A DNA stretch of 64,000 nt, from positions 620,001 to 684,000 of the forward strand of contig CP054183.1 of the NCBI GenBank assembly GCA_015709695.1. The letters run 5' to 3'. Positions 54,601-63,617 of the stretch are shown piece after piece. This DNA is from Gammaproteobacteria bacterium (lineage in GTDB: Bacteria > Pseudomonadota > Gammaproteobacteria > Steroidobacterales > GCA-2729495). A program made the translations under genes and the position numbers. The stretch's first letter is position 1, and each line of letters starts with the position of its first letter. The notes under the pieces were generated by a model, which saw only the letters and a program-made list of their open reading frames with translations, was not told the origin of the DNA and made no database searches.

Positions 54601-55382
54601 GCCACCTCGCCGAGACGCGCGAGGACGAGAAGATCCGCTACCGGGACATCCAGGCGCAGCCGCGCAAGATCATCACCTCGCCGACCTGGTCCGGCATCGA
54701 GAGTGAGCATGTCAGCTACACCTCGGGCTATACCAACGTCAACGAGCTGATCCCCTGGCGCACGCTGAGCGGGCGCCAGCAGTTCTACCTGGATCATCGC
54801 TGGATGCGGGACTTCGGCGAGGCGCTCTGCGTCTACCGGCCGCCGGTCAACACGCGCAGCGTCACGGCGCTGCGCAGCCGCAAGGCCAACGGCAACCGGG
54901 AGATCGTCCTCAACTTCATCACGCCGCACCAGAAGTGGGGAATTCATTCCACCTACACCGACAACCTGATCATGCTGACGCTGTCGCGCGGCGGGCCGAT
55001 CGTCTGGATCTCCGAAACCGATGCGCGGCAGGCGGGTATCGTCGACAACGACTGGATCGAGCTCTACAACGCCAATGGCGCCCTCACTGCACGCGCAGTG
55101 GTAAGCCAGCGGGTGCATGTCGGCATGTGCATGATGTACCACGCACAGGAGAAGATCGTGAACGTGCCCGGGTCGGAGATCACCGGGCACCGCGGCGGCA
55201 TCCACAACTCGGTGACCCGCACCGTACTCAAGCCCACGCACATGATCGGCGGTTACGTGCAGCTGGCATACGGCTTCAATTACTACGGGACCGTGGGCTC
55301 CAACCGCGACGAGTTCGTCATCCTGCGCAAGATGACCAGGGCGGACTGGCTGGACGCGCCGCTGAAGCAGACAGGAGCCTGA
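51636..55382 (+). CDS. narG: Respiratory nitrate reductase alpha subunit
   Basis: The 1248-aa protein has the expected NarG length. His50, Cys54, Cys58 (HGVNCTGGC) and Cys93 form the FS0 4Fe-4S site, and ESADWYNSQFIIAWGSN supplies the Asp ligand to the molybdenum bis-MGD centre. Downstream motifs such as EKNDLNTTDMHPF and GSNRDEFVILRKM match family members. It reduces nitrate to nitrite on the cytoplasmic face. Unlike exported relatives, no Tat leader is present. Confidence 0.97.
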   Translation: MSHFLDRLKFFTEHREPFAGGHGETRKEDRKWEEGYRLRWQHDRVVRSTHGVNCTGGCSWKIYVKGGIVTWETQQTDYPRTRPGMPNHEPRGCSRGASYSWYLYSANRLKHPMVRGRLVRLWRAARKTLAPVEAWASIVEDPGSAREYKSIRGRGGFVRVGWEEATEIVAAANVYTIGKYGPDRVCGFSPIPAMSMVSHASGARYLSLIGGSLLSFYDWYCDLPPSSPQTWGEQTDVPESADWYNSQFIIAWGSNVPQTRTPDAHFFVEARYNGTRIVSITPDYAEVAKFGDQWLHPKQGTDAALGMAMGHVILSEFHVARTVPYFDDYARRYTDLPLLVRLVKDGDRHVPDRYLRAADFAGQLGQVNSPEWKTVGFDETTGSPVAPQGSIGYRWGPQVSADLGKWNLEEKDGANGAGVKLVLSLLGRGDDVLPVAFPYFGGRPHEHFPANDQGGDILLRKVPVKILRCADGDVAVATVFDLLCANYGVDRGLGDGCAKSYEDDVPYTPKWQEAITGVRAEDAISVAREFARTAELTRGRSLIIIGAGMNHWYHQDMNYRACINMAVLCGCVGVSGGGWAHYVGQEKLRPQTGWQVLAFATDWVRPPRQMNGTSFFYAHSDQWRYEKIDVRDLLSPLADPARYTGSMIDFNVRAERMGWLPSAPQLGVNPLRVAAEAARAGMEPAAYVARGLQDGSIRMACEDPDNPVNFPRNLFLWRSNLLGSSGKGHEYFLRHFMGAQHGVLGPDLGESGEPKPEEVKWHEPAPEGKLDLLTVLDFRMSTTCLYADVVLPTATWYEKNDLNTTDMHPFIHPLSAAVDPAWEARSDWEIYKGIARKFSALAAGHLGVEQDVVLQPILHDTPGEIAQPLDVADWKRGECAFVPGKTAPGIVVVERDYPNTYKRFTALGPLLRTQGNGGKGINWPMADVVDGLAALNRPVAEEGVTQGLPRIETDTDAAETILFLAPETNGEVAVQAWDALTRQTGRPHRHLAETREDEKIRYRDIQAQPRKIITSPTWSGIESEHVSYTSGYTNVNELIPWRTLSGRQQFYLDHRWMRDFGEALCVYRPPVNTRSVTALRSRKANGNREIVLNFITPHQKWGIHSTYTDNLIMLTLSRGGPIVWISETDARQAGIVDNDWIELYNANGALTARAVVSQRVHVGMCMMYHAQEKIVNVPGSEITGHRGGIHNSVTRTVLKPTHMIGGYVQLAYGFNYYGTVGSNRDEFVILRKMTRADWLDAPLKQTGA

Positions 55383-55386
55383 TGCC

Positions 55387-56946
55387 ATGAAGATCCGCGC
55401 ACAGATCGCGATGGTGCTCAACCTCGACAAGTGCATTGGCTGCCACACTTGCTCGGTCACCTGCAAGAATGTCTGGACCTCGCGTGTCGGCATGGAGTAC
55501 GCATGGTTCAACAATGTCGAGACCAAGCCCGGGATCGGATATCCGAAGGACTGGGAGAACCAGCAGCACTGGAAAGGCGGCTGGGAGCGCAAGGCCGATG
55601 GCGGCATCCGGCTGCGCCAGGGCGGCAGGCTCGGGGTGCTGATGAAGATCTTCGCCAATCCGCACCTGCCGGAGATCGACGACTACTACGAGCCGTTCAC
55701 CTTCGACTACGAGTTCATCCAGACGGCACCGGAGATGCCCACGCCGCCGGCGGCCAGGCCGATCTCGGTGATCACCCGCAAGCGGATGGACAAGATCGAG
55801 TGGGGACCCAACTGGGAGGAGATCCTCGGCGGCGAGTTCGCCAGCCGCTCCAGGGACCAGAACTTCGCCGACATGCAGAAGGACATCTACGGCGAGTTCG
55901 AGAACACCTTCATGATGTACTTGCCGAGGTTGTGCGAGCACTGTCTCAACCCGGCCTGCGTCGCTTCCTGCCCGTCGGGTTCCATCTACAAGCGCGAGGA
56001 AGACGGCATCGTGCTGATCGACCAGGAGAAGTGCCGGGGTTGGCGCATGTGCGTCTCGGGCTGCCCCTACAAGAAGATCTACTACAACTGGAACACCGGC
56101 AAGGCGGAGAAGTGCATCTTCTGCTATCCGCGCATCGAGGCGGGCCAGCCGACCGTGTGCTCCGAGACCTGCGTCGGGCGCATCCGCTACCTCGGCGTGC
56201 TGCTCTATGACGCCGACCGCATCGAGAGCGCGGCCGCCGTGCCCGATGCGCAGGACCTCTACCAGGCGCAGCTCGACATCTTCCTCGATCCGCACGACGA
56301 GCAGGTCCAGGCGCAGGCACGGGCCGACGGTGTCCCGGAGAACTGGCTGGAGGCGGCACGCCGCTCGCCCGCCTACAAGATGGCGATCGAGTGGAAGATC
56401 GCCTTCCCGCTGCACCCGGAGTACCGCACGCTGCCGATGGTGTGGTACGTGCCGCCGCTCTCGCCCATCAGCTCGCGGGCGACCACCGGGCAGGTGGGCG
56501 AAGCCGATGGCATACCCGACGTGCGCAGCCTGCGCATCCCGGTCCGCTATCTCGCCAACCTGCTGACCGCCGGGAAGGAGGAGCCGGTCGTCCTGGCCCT
56601 GGAGCGCATGCTGGCGATGCGTGCCTTCTACCGTGGACGCCAGCTGGAGCGGCGGGACGACCTGGCACTGCTCGACCGGGTGGGCATGAGCCTCGCCGAA
56701 GTGCAGGACATGCACCGCTACCTGGCGCTGGCGGATTACGAGGACCGCTTCGTGATCCCGACCACGCATCGCGAGTACGCCGAGACGGCCTATTACCTGC
56801 GGGGCGAATGCGGCTTCAGCTTCGGCAACGGCTGCTCCAACGGCGACAGCAGCGCCAGCCTGTTCGGCGAGAAGATGGGCGGCAAGCGCATCTTCCCGCT
56901 GCGCGTGCGCGGCGAGGATGGCCACGAGAAGGTGGCCGACTACTGA
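55387..56946 (+). CDS. narH: Nitrate reductase beta subunit
   Basis: The 519-aa protein carries four Fe-S clusters in the usual NarH order: CIGCHTCSVTC (about 16-26), CEHCLNPACVASC, CRGWRMCVSGC, where Trp replaces a Cys to give the 3Fe-4S cluster, and CIFCYPRIEAGQPTVC. It passes electrons from NarI to NarG. It starts 4 bp after narG. Confidence 0.97.
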   Translation: MKIRAQIAMVLNLDKCIGCHTCSVTCKNVWTSRVGMEYAWFNNVETKPGIGYPKDWENQQHWKGGWERKADGGIRLRQGGRLGVLMKIFANPHLPEIDDYYEPFTFDYEFIQTAPEMPTPPAARPISVITRKRMDKIEWGPNWEEILGGEFASRSRDQNFADMQKDIYGEFENTFMMYLPRLCEHCLNPACVASCPSGSIYKREEDGIVLIDQEKCRGWRMCVSGCPYKKIYYNWNTGKAEKCIFCYPRIEAGQPTVCSETCVGRIRYLGVLLYDADRIESAAAVPDAQDLYQAQLDIFLDPHDEQVQAQARADGVPENWLEAARRSPAYKMAIEWKIAFPLHPEYRTLPMVWYVPPLSPISSRATTGQVGEADGIPDVRSLRIPVRYLANLLTAGKEEPVVLALERMLAMRAFYRGRQLERRDDLALLDRVGMSLAEVQDMHRYLALADYEDRFVIPTTHREYAETAYYLRGECGFSFGNGCSNGDSSASLFGEKMGGKRIFPLRVRGEDGHEKVADY

Positions 56947-56965
56947 TGGCGGCACGGACATTGCC

Positions 56966-57634
56966 ATGAAGGAAGCGAAGGCCATTCGGGCGCTGGCAGC
57001 GTTGCTCGGCTATCCGGATGCGGAGCTGGTAGCGGCCTTGCCGGAGATCGCCGGCGCGCTGGCGGCGTCGCAGGCCATGGGGCAGGAGCAGCGAGCGAGG
57101 CTGGCGTCGCTGGTCGACGCCCTGCGCGCCAGCGACGGGCTGGATCTCGAGATGCGCTATGTCGAGCTGTTCGACCGGGGACGGGCGACTTCGCTGAACC
57201 TGTTCGAGCACGTGCACGGCGAATCGCGTGATCGCGGCATGGCCATGGTGGAGCTGCGGCAGCTGTACGCCGCCGCAGGCTACGAGCTGTCGTCCGGGGA
57301 GTTGCCGGACTACCTGCCGGTGATGCTCGAGTACCTGTCCTGCCGAGACCTCGACGAGGCACGCGCCATGCTCGGCGAGTGTGCGCACATCCTGCGCAGC
57401 ATCGGCGATGCGCTGCTCAGACGTGGCAGCGAGTACGCGGCGGTGTTCGATGCGCTGCTGGCCATTGCCCGGGCACCGGGTCTCGACTGGAGCCGGGCCG
57501 GGATGCCGCCGGTACGGGAAGCGCCGCTCGACGAAGACTGGGCCGAGGTGCCGGCCTTCGCGCCGGCGGGGGAGAGGGGCGGCGCCGGTGTTCCGCTTCG
57601 CCAACCCGCGGCGCAGGGAAAAGGACGATCCTGA
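56966..57634 (+). CDS. narJ: Nitrate reductase assembly chaperone
   Basis: The 222-aa protein matches NarJ (LLGYPDAELVAALPEI; YVELFDRGRATSLNLFEHVHGESRDRGMAM; LPDYLPVMLEYLS). It holds NarGH in the cytoplasm while the molybdenum cofactor is inserted. ATG 56966, 20 bp after narH, is chosen. Its stop overlaps the narI ATG (TGATG). Confidence 0.94.
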   Translation: MKEAKAIRALAALLGYPDAELVAALPEIAGALAASQAMGQEQRARLASLVDALRASDGLDLEMRYVELFDRGRATSLNLFEHVHGESRDRGMAMVELRQLYAAAGYELSSGELPDYLPVMLEYLSCRDLDEARAMLGECAHILRSIGDALLRRGSEYAAVFDALLAIARAPGLDWSRAGMPPVREAPLDEDWAEVPAFAPAGERGGAGVPLRQPAAQGKGRS

Positions 57635-58356
57635 TGGACTACCTGCACGCCTTCCTGTTCGGCATCTATCCCTACATCGCGCTGGCGGTGTTCTTCCTCG
57701 GCAGCCTGGTGCGCTTCGACCGCGACCAGTACACCTGGAAGAGCGACTCCTCGCAGCTGCTGCGCCAGCGTGAGCTGCGCTGGGGCTCGAACCTGTTCCA
57801 CTTCGGTATTCTGGTGGTGTTCTTCGGCCACCTGTTCGGTTTCCTGATCCCGGAGCCGCTGGTCGATGCCGTCATGACGGCGCAGCAGCACGCCTTGCTG
57901 GCCATGGTGGGCGGTGGCCTCGCCGGGCTCGCGGCGCTGGCCGGCCTGACGCTGCTGATCCACCGGCGGGTGGTGGACCCGCGCATCCACGCCAATACCC
58001 GCGGCTGGGACATGGCCATCCTGGTCATCCTCTGGCTGCAGCTCGTGCTGGGCTTGTGGACGATCTACTTCTCGGCCCAGCACCTGGGCGGGGTGATGTT
58101 CCTGCAGCTGGTGCAGTATGTGCAGGGCATCGTCATCTTCCGTGCCGGCAATGCCGCGCTGCTGGCGGGGGTGCCCTGGGTCTACCAGGCGCATATCGCC
58201 CTCGGGCTGACGATCTTCCTGGTCTTTCCGTTCACGCGCCTCGCCCATATCTGGAGCGGCTTTGCCACGGTGGCCTACCTGTTCCGGCCCCCGCAGCTGG
58301 TGCGCACGCGGGGTGCCAACCCGCGGGGTGGCGTGCCGGCGGCCGGCGGCAAGTGA
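57634..58356 (+). CDS. narI: Nitrate reductase gamma subunit (cytochrome b)
   Basis: The 240-aa protein has five membrane helices and the diheme-b NarI pattern with four conserved His in FHFGILVVFFGHLFGFLIP and WVYQAHIALGLTIFLVFPFTRLAHIWSG. It oxidises quinol and passes electrons to NarH. AAGGA precedes the ATG. It overlaps the following gene by 4 nt. Confidence 0.95.
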   Translation: MDYLHAFLFGIYPYIALAVFFLGSLVRFDRDQYTWKSDSSQLLRQRELRWGSNLFHFGILVVFFGHLFGFLIPEPLVDAVMTAQQHALLAMVGGGLAGLAALAGLTLLIHRRVVDPRIHANTRGWDMAILVILWLQLVLGLWTIYFSAQHLGGVMFLQLVQYVQGIVIFRAGNAALLAGVPWVYQAHIALGLTIFLVFPFTRLAHIWSGFATVAYLFRPPQLVRTRGANPRGGVPAAGGK

Positions 58357-59093
58357 GCGGGGCACCGGCGCCGGTGGCGGACGTGTCGATCAACGGCATC
58401 GCCGTGGACGCCGCCGGGTTCCCTTCGCCGGCGGCCGCGGCCGTGCGCGAGCTGCTGCGACAGCGGGCCGTGGCCAGCGCGGACATCACCGATGGCGCGG
58501 ATGCCGGGGATGTCGATGCCGCGATCGAGCGTCTGCTCGAGCGCGAGGTGAGGACGCCAGAGCCCACCGAGGCGGAGTGCCGGCAGTACTACCAGGCAAA
58601 CCCGCAGCGCTTCCTGCGCGGCGAGCTGGTGATGGTGCGCCACATCCTGTTCCAGCTGACCCCGGGGATGGCGGTCAATACGCTGCGGGCCCGGGCCGAG
58701 CACATCCTGCGAGAGCTGCTGAAGACGCCGGAGCGCTTCGAGGCGCTGGCCCGCGAGTGCTCGAACTGCCCATCGGCCCAGCACGGCGGCAACCTCGGCC
58801 AGATGCAACGTGGCGAGGCAGTGCCGGAATTCGAGAAAGTGGTGTTCGAGGGCGCATGGACCGGTATCGCCAGGCAGCTGGTGAAGACCCGCTTCGGCTT
58901 CCACATCGTCGCCGTGGATCATCGGGTAGCCGGGCGGCCCGTGCCCTTCGAGGATGCACGCGAGGCGATCGCGGAACGGCTGCGCGACAGCGTGCAGCGG
59001 CGGGCGCTGGAGCAGTATGTACGGGTGCTGGCCGGGCGGGCCGAGGTGCGCGGCGTCGATCTCGCTGCGGCGCCGACACCGCTGGTGCAATAG
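58353..59093 (+). CDS. Parvulin-type peptidyl-prolyl isomerase of the nar operon
   Basis: The 246-aa protein has an N-terminal helical region (TPEPTEAECRQYYQANPQRF) and a parvulin domain: VMVRHILFQ, FEALARECSNCPSAQHGGNLGQM (with the family CNSC-like Cys) and VVFEGAWTGIA...VKTRFGFHIVAVDH. Such PpiC/NifM-like genes often follow narI and are thought to help nitrate-reductase folding. GTG 58353 overlaps the narI stop. Confidence 0.88.
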   Translation: MSGAPAPVADVSINGIAVDAAGFPSPAAAAVRELLRQRAVASADITDGADAGDVDAAIERLLEREVRTPEPTEAECRQYYQANPQRFLRGELVMVRHILFQLTPGMAVNTLRARAEHILRELLKTPERFEALARECSNCPSAQHGGNLGQMQRGEAVPEFEKVVFEGAWTGIARQLVKTRFGFHIVAVDHRVAGRPVPFEDAREAIAERLRDSVQRRALEQYVRVLAGRAEVRGVDLAAAPTPLVQ

Positions 59094-59098
59094 CACCC

Positions 59099-60157
59099 GT
59101 GGCAGCCGGTGTGTTGCGGGCGGCGGTGCGCGGCTTGTCGCCGGCGTACTTCGCGCTGGTCATGGCGACCGGCATCGTTTCGGTCGCGGCGCACCTCCAT
59201 GGCCTGTCGGCCCTTGCCGCGGCATTGTTCGCCTTCAACCTGGCGGCCTACGTCATGCTCTGGCTGCTCACGGCACTGCGCGCCCTGTGGTTCCCGCGCG
59301 AGCTGTGGGAGGATCTGGTGGATCACCAGCGTGGCCCGGGATTCTTCACCAGCGTGGCGGCTTCCGGCGTGCTGGGCAGCCAGTTCGTGCTGCTGTCGCA
59401 CGACTACGTGATGGCGCACGGGCTGTGGCTGGTGGCGCTGGTGCTCTGGGTGGGACTGACCTATACGGTGCTCGCGGCATTCACCGTGAAGCAGCAGAAG
59501 CCCGCGCTCGACGCCGGCATCTCCGGTGCCTGGCTGCTGGCGGTGGTCGCCACGCAATCGGTCGCGGTACTGAGTGCCAACCTCGCGGTGCACTGGGGCA
59601 ATCCCTACCGGCTGGAGCTCAACTTCCTGGCGTTGTCGATGTGGCTGTGGGGCGGGATGCTCTACACCTGGATGATCTCGCTGATCTTCTACCGCTACAC
59701 CTTCTTCCGGCTCGCACCCGGCGACCTCTCGCCGCCGTACTGGATCAACATGGGGGCCATGGCCATCTCGACGCTCGCCGGGGCGCTGCTCATCGTCAAC
59801 GCGCCGGATGCGCCCTTCCTTGCCTCGCTGGCGCCCTTCATCAAGGGCTTCACGGTGTTCTACTGGGCGACCGGCACCTGGTGGATCCCGATGCTGCTGG
59901 TGCTCGGTGTCTGGCGGCACGTGTATGCCCGCTTCCCGCTGCGCTACGACCCGCTGTACTGGGGAGCGGTGTTTCCGCTGGGGATGTACGCCGCCTGCAC
60001 CTACGAGCTGGCCCATGCGCTGGACCTGGGATTCCTGTATCCGGTCCTGCCGTACCTCGCCTACGTGGCGCTGGCGGCGTGGGCGGTCACCTTCCTCGGC
60101 CTGGCGCGGTCACTGTGGCGTGGCGTCGCGGCCGCCGTCACGGGTCCCGCAGGGTGA
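59099..60157 (+). CDS. TDT-family (TehA/SLAC1-like) anion transporter
   Basis: The 352-aa, ten-helix protein matches the tellurite-resistance/dicarboxylate transporter family: LSPAYFALVMATGIVSVAA, RGPGFFTSVAASGVLGSQF, and YWATGTWWIPMLLVLGVWRH. Relatives conduct small anions such as sulfite, nitrate or C4-acids. It follows the nar genes by a few bases, so a role in nitrite or nitrate movement is possible. The GTG start lacks a strong ribosome-binding site. Confidence 0.85.
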   Translation: MAAGVLRAAVRGLSPAYFALVMATGIVSVAAHLHGLSALAAALFAFNLAAYVMLWLLTALRALWFPRELWEDLVDHQRGPGFFTSVAASGVLGSQFVLLSHDYVMAHGLWLVALVLWVGLTYTVLAAFTVKQQKPALDAGISGAWLLAVVATQSVAVLSANLAVHWGNPYRLELNFLALSMWLWGGMLYTWMISLIFYRYTFFRLAPGDLSPPYWINMGAMAISTLAGALLIVNAPDAPFLASLAPFIKGFTVFYWATGTWWIPMLLVLGVWRHVYARFPLRYDPLYWGAVFPLGMYAACTYELAHALDLGFLYPVLPYLAYVALAAWAVTFLGLARSLWRGVAAAVTGPAG

Positions 60158-60275
60158 CCGGCGGCAGACGCTCGCCACAGGACGCCTGGCGTCGCGTGCC
60201 ACGGTGGCCGGCGGCGCGGGGAATCGCTAGCATTCCGGCTGCCGGCCCCGACGGATGCCGGAAGAGGATCCCCCC

Positions 60276-60611
60276 ATGCCTGCCGCCCGGAATGCCCTGC
60301 TTGCTGCTGCGTGCCTGCTTCCCGCCTTTGCTTCTGCCGGAGAGATCTACGGCAGGGTGACGTTCGCCGGAGCCAGTGTCGGGGAGGGCGTCGAAGTGGT
60401 CGCGGCCTGCGGCGCCAGGGCCTATCCGCCGGTGAAGACCGACAAGACCGGGGGCTACCACCTGGTCGTCGACGAGACCGGCAAGTGCCAGCTCACGATC
60501 AGCTACCAGGGCGAGACCGCCAGCATGGGCATTGCATCCTACGAAGACGCCGCGCAGGCGGATGTGGTGCTCGAGAAGAAGGACGGCAAGCTCGTCGCCC
60601 GGCGGCGCTGA
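60276..60611 (+). CDS. Small periplasmic carboxypeptidase-regulatory-like protein
   Basis: The 111-aa protein has a signal peptide (cleaved near AFASAGE) and one beta-sandwich domain of the CarboxypepD_reg kind (GEIYGRVTFAGASVGEGVEV; VKTDKTGGYHLVV). No enzyme part is attached. Two Cys (CGARA, CQL) may form a disulphide. Only 5 bp precede the next gene, so the pair is likely an operon. Confidence 0.7.
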   Translation: MPAARNALLAAACLLPAFASAGEIYGRVTFAGASVGEGVEVVAACGARAYPPVKTDKTGGYHLVVDETGKCQLTISYQGETASMGIASYEDAAQADVVLEKKDGKLVARRR

Positions 60612-60616
60612 TCGCC

Positions 60617-61522
60617 ATGGCCGAGGAACCGAAGAAGAAGGATTTCTGGGACAAGCTGGCCATCGTCCTGCACCCTACGGGCGGGCTGCTCACCGCCTTC
60701 GCGGTCGCCTTCGTCGGCATGAAGGGTTCCCAGCTGCTCGAGCGCCGCCAGGCGGTGGAGACCAATGCGCGGCTGTATTCCGAGATCATGAGCCGCCGCG
60801 AGGCTGCCGAGTCCAGCCTGCGCAAGGACATGTTCGTCTCCATCATCGGCTCCTTTCTCGGCGGCGATCACGAGGATCTCTCCGCAAGGGTGCTGAACCT
60901 CGAGCTGCTGGCCTACAACTTCCATGACTCGCTCAACCTCAAGCCGCTGTTCCTGGAGATGCAGCGGCGGCTGCGCAAGTCCGCCGACCCGGAGCGCGGC
61001 GAGTACCTGCGGCGCATCAATGCCGTGGCGCGCGAGACCACCGCCAAGCAGCTCTTCGCGCTCGAGGGCCACGGCAGGAGTTTCCGGCGCTCGGTGGATT
61101 TCGCCGAGCTGGCCGCGGCAGGACCCGCCGGCGTGGCGCTCGACCCCGAGACCATCACGCTGCGCAAGGAAGCGGCCGAGGTGGCCCTGCGGGTACTCAA
61201 GGTGGACATCGGGCAGCAGCAGCTCATCGTGCGCCTGAAGGTGGCTGCGGCGGATGGTGGCGAGGAAGTCCCCGATTCGCGGGCCAGCTTCTCTGTCGGC
61301 TTCTATGACTTCCCGGTCATCGACAACACGCGGCTGCCGGGCGGCATGCGCTGCGCGGTGACGCTGTCGAATTTCTCGCCGGAGGCGGCCGATCTCACCA
61401 CCGTGTGCTTCCCCGGCGAGTACGCCAGCCTCAAGGACCGGCCCTACTACGACGAGGTCATCCAGAAGCTGCGCGAGGCCAACGAGGGCGAGCAGGCCGA
61501 CATCGAAGCCGGCGGCATCTAG
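60617..61522 (+). CDS. Membrane-anchored protein, unknown function
   Basis: The 301-aa protein has one N-terminal membrane segment (about residues 18-36, LHPTGGLLTAFAVAFVGM), a helical, charged region (about 45-155) and a beta-like C-terminal half (SFSVGFYDFPVIDNTRLPGG). I do not recognise the family. Its stop overlaps that of the convergent metallophosphoesterase in the palindrome CTAG. Confidence 0.65.
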   Translation: MAEEPKKKDFWDKLAIVLHPTGGLLTAFAVAFVGMKGSQLLERRQAVETNARLYSEIMSRREAAESSLRKDMFVSIIGSFLGGDHEDLSARVLNLELLAYNFHDSLNLKPLFLEMQRRLRKSADPERGEYLRRINAVARETTAKQLFALEGHGRSFRRSVDFAELAAAGPAGVALDPETITLRKEAAEVALRVLKVDIGQQQLIVRLKVAAADGGEEVPDSRASFSVGFYDFPVIDNTRLPGGMRCAVTLSNFSPEAADLTTVCFPGEYASLKDRPYYDEVIQKLREANEGEQADIEAGGI

Positions 61523-62574
61523 CGGAGGCGGATGCGGCCGCCGTCGTCGGTAACCACCTCGCGCTCCGGCCAGCGCAGCGCGCCCAGCCGGGTGGCGAAG
61601 CGCGCGACCCCGGCCGCGCGCTCCTTGTAGCGCGCGCCGACACCGAAATCGACGCAATAGACATTGCGCCGCATGCCGAGCCACTGGTCGATCCCGGCAC
61701 CGTCGAAGAGATCCTGTTCGCCGCGTGTGAGGGCAGCGCGCAGTTCCGCCGTCGGCCAGTGCCAGTAATGGCCAACGATGACCGGCACCTCGTGCCGGTA
61801 GTGATCCCACCAGCGCACGCGGTCCACCATGCGCCACTTGCCCGCGGCGAAGAACGGCTTGCTGGCCAGGGTCTCCGGCCCGGAAGTCGCGATGCGCAGC
61901 GGGTTGGCCATCTGCTCGAGGGTATCGAGCCGGCCGAGGCTCTCGAGGAGCGGCGGGGCGACCTGCGGGTCCGTCAGCTGCTCGCGATATTCGCGCCATT
62001 GCGCGCCCGCCCGTTCGCCGATGCCGCTTTCCTGCACGACGGCCTGGGTGCGCTCGCTGTAGGCGTTGTAGATGGCCAGGGTCGCCGCGCGGCATTCGCG
62101 CAGCAGGGCCAGTGCCGCATCGTCCCAGGCGGCGTGTACCAGGCGCAGGTCCGCGCGCTCCAGCACCACCGGCAGGCCGGTAATGAAGCGGCGGATGGCG
62201 CTGCGGTCGGTGTCCGAGGCGCGGCTGCTGCCGGCGAACCGGCCGTGGGCCGCGTCGTGGTCGTCCGGGAAGAACCAGCCGTTGCCCTCCTTGCGGGCAT
62301 TGCGCAGCACGTTGAGCTCGTGGTTGCCGAGCAGGCACTGCGCCAGGCCGCGCTCGACGAGGCCCGCGACCCGGGCGAACACGGCGGGGCTGTCGGGTCC
62401 GCGGTCGCAGAGATCGCCGATGAAGACCAGCCGCCGGCCCCCGGGGTGGCGGCCATCGGCGTCATAGCCGAGCGCGGCGAGCAGGTTCCCCAGCGCATCC
62501 GGCTCGCCATGGATGTCGCCGACGATGTCGAGCGGGCCGTCGAACAGCGGCTGGAAGAGGTGGTCGCCCGGCAT
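61519..62574 (-). CDS. Calcineurin-like metallophosphoesterase
   Basis: The 351-aa protein carries the metal-binding motifs of the PPP-like phosphoesterases: VGDIHGEPDAL, FIGDLCDRGPDS, LLGNHELN and VGHYWHWP. Bis-(5'-nucleosyl)-tetraphosphatase-like or protein phosphatase activity is possible. Its ATG overlaps the LLM-oxidoreductase stop by one base, so the two are coupled. Confidence 0.85.
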   Translation of the reverse strand: MPGDHLFQPLFDGPLDIVGDIHGEPDALGNLLAALGYDADGRHPGGRRLVFIGDLCDRGPDSPAVFARVAGLVERGLAQCLLGNHELNVLRNARKEGNGWFFPDDHDAAHGRFAGSSRASDTDRSAIRRFITGLPVVLERADLRLVHAAWDDAALALLRECRAATLAIYNAYSERTQAVVQESGIGERAGAQWREYREQLTDPQVAPPLLESLGRLDTLEQMANPLRIATSGPETLASKPFFAAGKWRMVDRVRWWDHYRHEVPVIVGHYWHWPTAELRAALTRGEQDLFDGAGIDQWLGMRRNVYCVDFGVGARYKERAAGVARFATRLGALRWPEREVVTDDGGRIRLR

Positions 62575-63587
62575 CAGTTCCGCAACGCCGGGATGACCCG
62601 CTCGCCGATCAGCCGCAGCGCATCGGCCGGGTCGTCGTGCACGCGGATGGCGATCTCGGTGAGGCCGGCGGCGGCGAAGTCCCTGAGGGTGGCGATCGCG
62701 GCATCGATCTGCTCGAGACCGCCGGCGAAGGAAATGTTGCGGACCATCTTGTCCACGAGGCCGGCCGGCACGTTCTCGATGCGGTCGCTGCCGCGCAGGA
62801 AGGCATCGAGGAAGTCCTTCTCGTGGGCACGCATGATCCTGAGTTCATCCGGGTCGAGGAAGGGCGCGAAGTACTTGTCGCGCAGCCAGCCGCGCAGCAT
62901 CAGTTCGCGGCGTGCCTCGGCGAAGGATGCCTGCGCATCCTCCTTGATGTGCCAGGCCCAGAAATTGCTGAAGCGGAAGCCGGCCGGATCACGCCCGGCG
63001 GCACGCATTTCCGCCCTGGCATCGTCCACGAACGCCTTCATGAGCGGCACGACGAAGTCGCTGGTGATGAGGCCGTCGGCATGCTTCACCGCCATGCGCC
63101 GGCTCTGCGGGTGGTTCGAGCCGAAGTAGACGAGCGGCGGAGGATCGGTCTTCCACGCCGGCCGGTAACCCCAGACCTTGTAGACCTCGCCCTTGTAGTT
63201 CAGCGTCTTGTCGGCGGAAGCGCCCTTGAGGATCTCCAGGCATTCGCGCGCGCCACGCACCATGCGTTCGCGCTTGCCGCCGATGGCCTGCAGCACGGCG
63301 CCGCCGCCACCGACCATGATCATGGCACGGCCGCGGCTGAGCTCGTTGAGCGAGAACAGCAGGTTCGCCATCTTCAGCGGATGCAGTTCCGCCGGGCTGA
63401 TGGCCATGGGCCCCATGCGGATCGTCGTGGAGCGTTCGGCCAGCAGCGACAGGGTGAAGAAGGGGTCGCGAGACCAGGCATAGTTGGCCGACCACAGGCC
63501 ACGCACGCCGTAGCGCTCGGCCATCAACCCGAGTTCCAGCGCCGCCTGGGGCGAGGCAAATTCGTTGAGGATGATGTCGATTTCCAT
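62574..63587 (-). CDS. LLM-class flavin-dependent oxidoreductase
   Basis: The 337-aa protein matches bacterial luciferase-like monooxygenase/F420-type oxidoreductases: GVRGLWSANYAWSRDPFFTLSLLAE, IRMGPMAISPAELHPLKMANL, GRAMIMVGGGG, and PPLVYFGSNHPQSRRM. It would oxidise an unknown substrate with FMN or F420. First gene of a two-gene - strand operon. Confidence 0.88.
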   Translation of the reverse strand: MEIDIILNEFASPQAALELGLMAERYGVRGLWSANYAWSRDPFFTLSLLAERSTTIRMGPMAISPAELHPLKMANLLFSLNELSRGRAMIMVGGGGAVLQAIGGKRERMVRGARECLEILKGASADKTLNYKGEVYKVWGYRPAWKTDPPPLVYFGSNHPQSRRMAVKHADGLITSDFVVPLMKAFVDDARAEMRAAGRDPAGFRFSNFWAWHIKEDAQASFAEARRELMLRGWLRDKYFAPFLDPDELRIMRAHEKDFLDAFLRGSDRIENVPAGLVDKMVRNISFAGGLEQIDAAIATLRDFAAAGLTEIAIRVHDDPADALRLIGERVIPALRN

Positions 63588-63617
63588 GCCCGTATCTTAG
63601 CCGCTATCCTTGCCGGC

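Noticed and set aside
51489-55658. 1389-codon - strand frame opposite narG
   Set aside because: It is longer than narG but has no recognisable protein; a GC-rich artefact.
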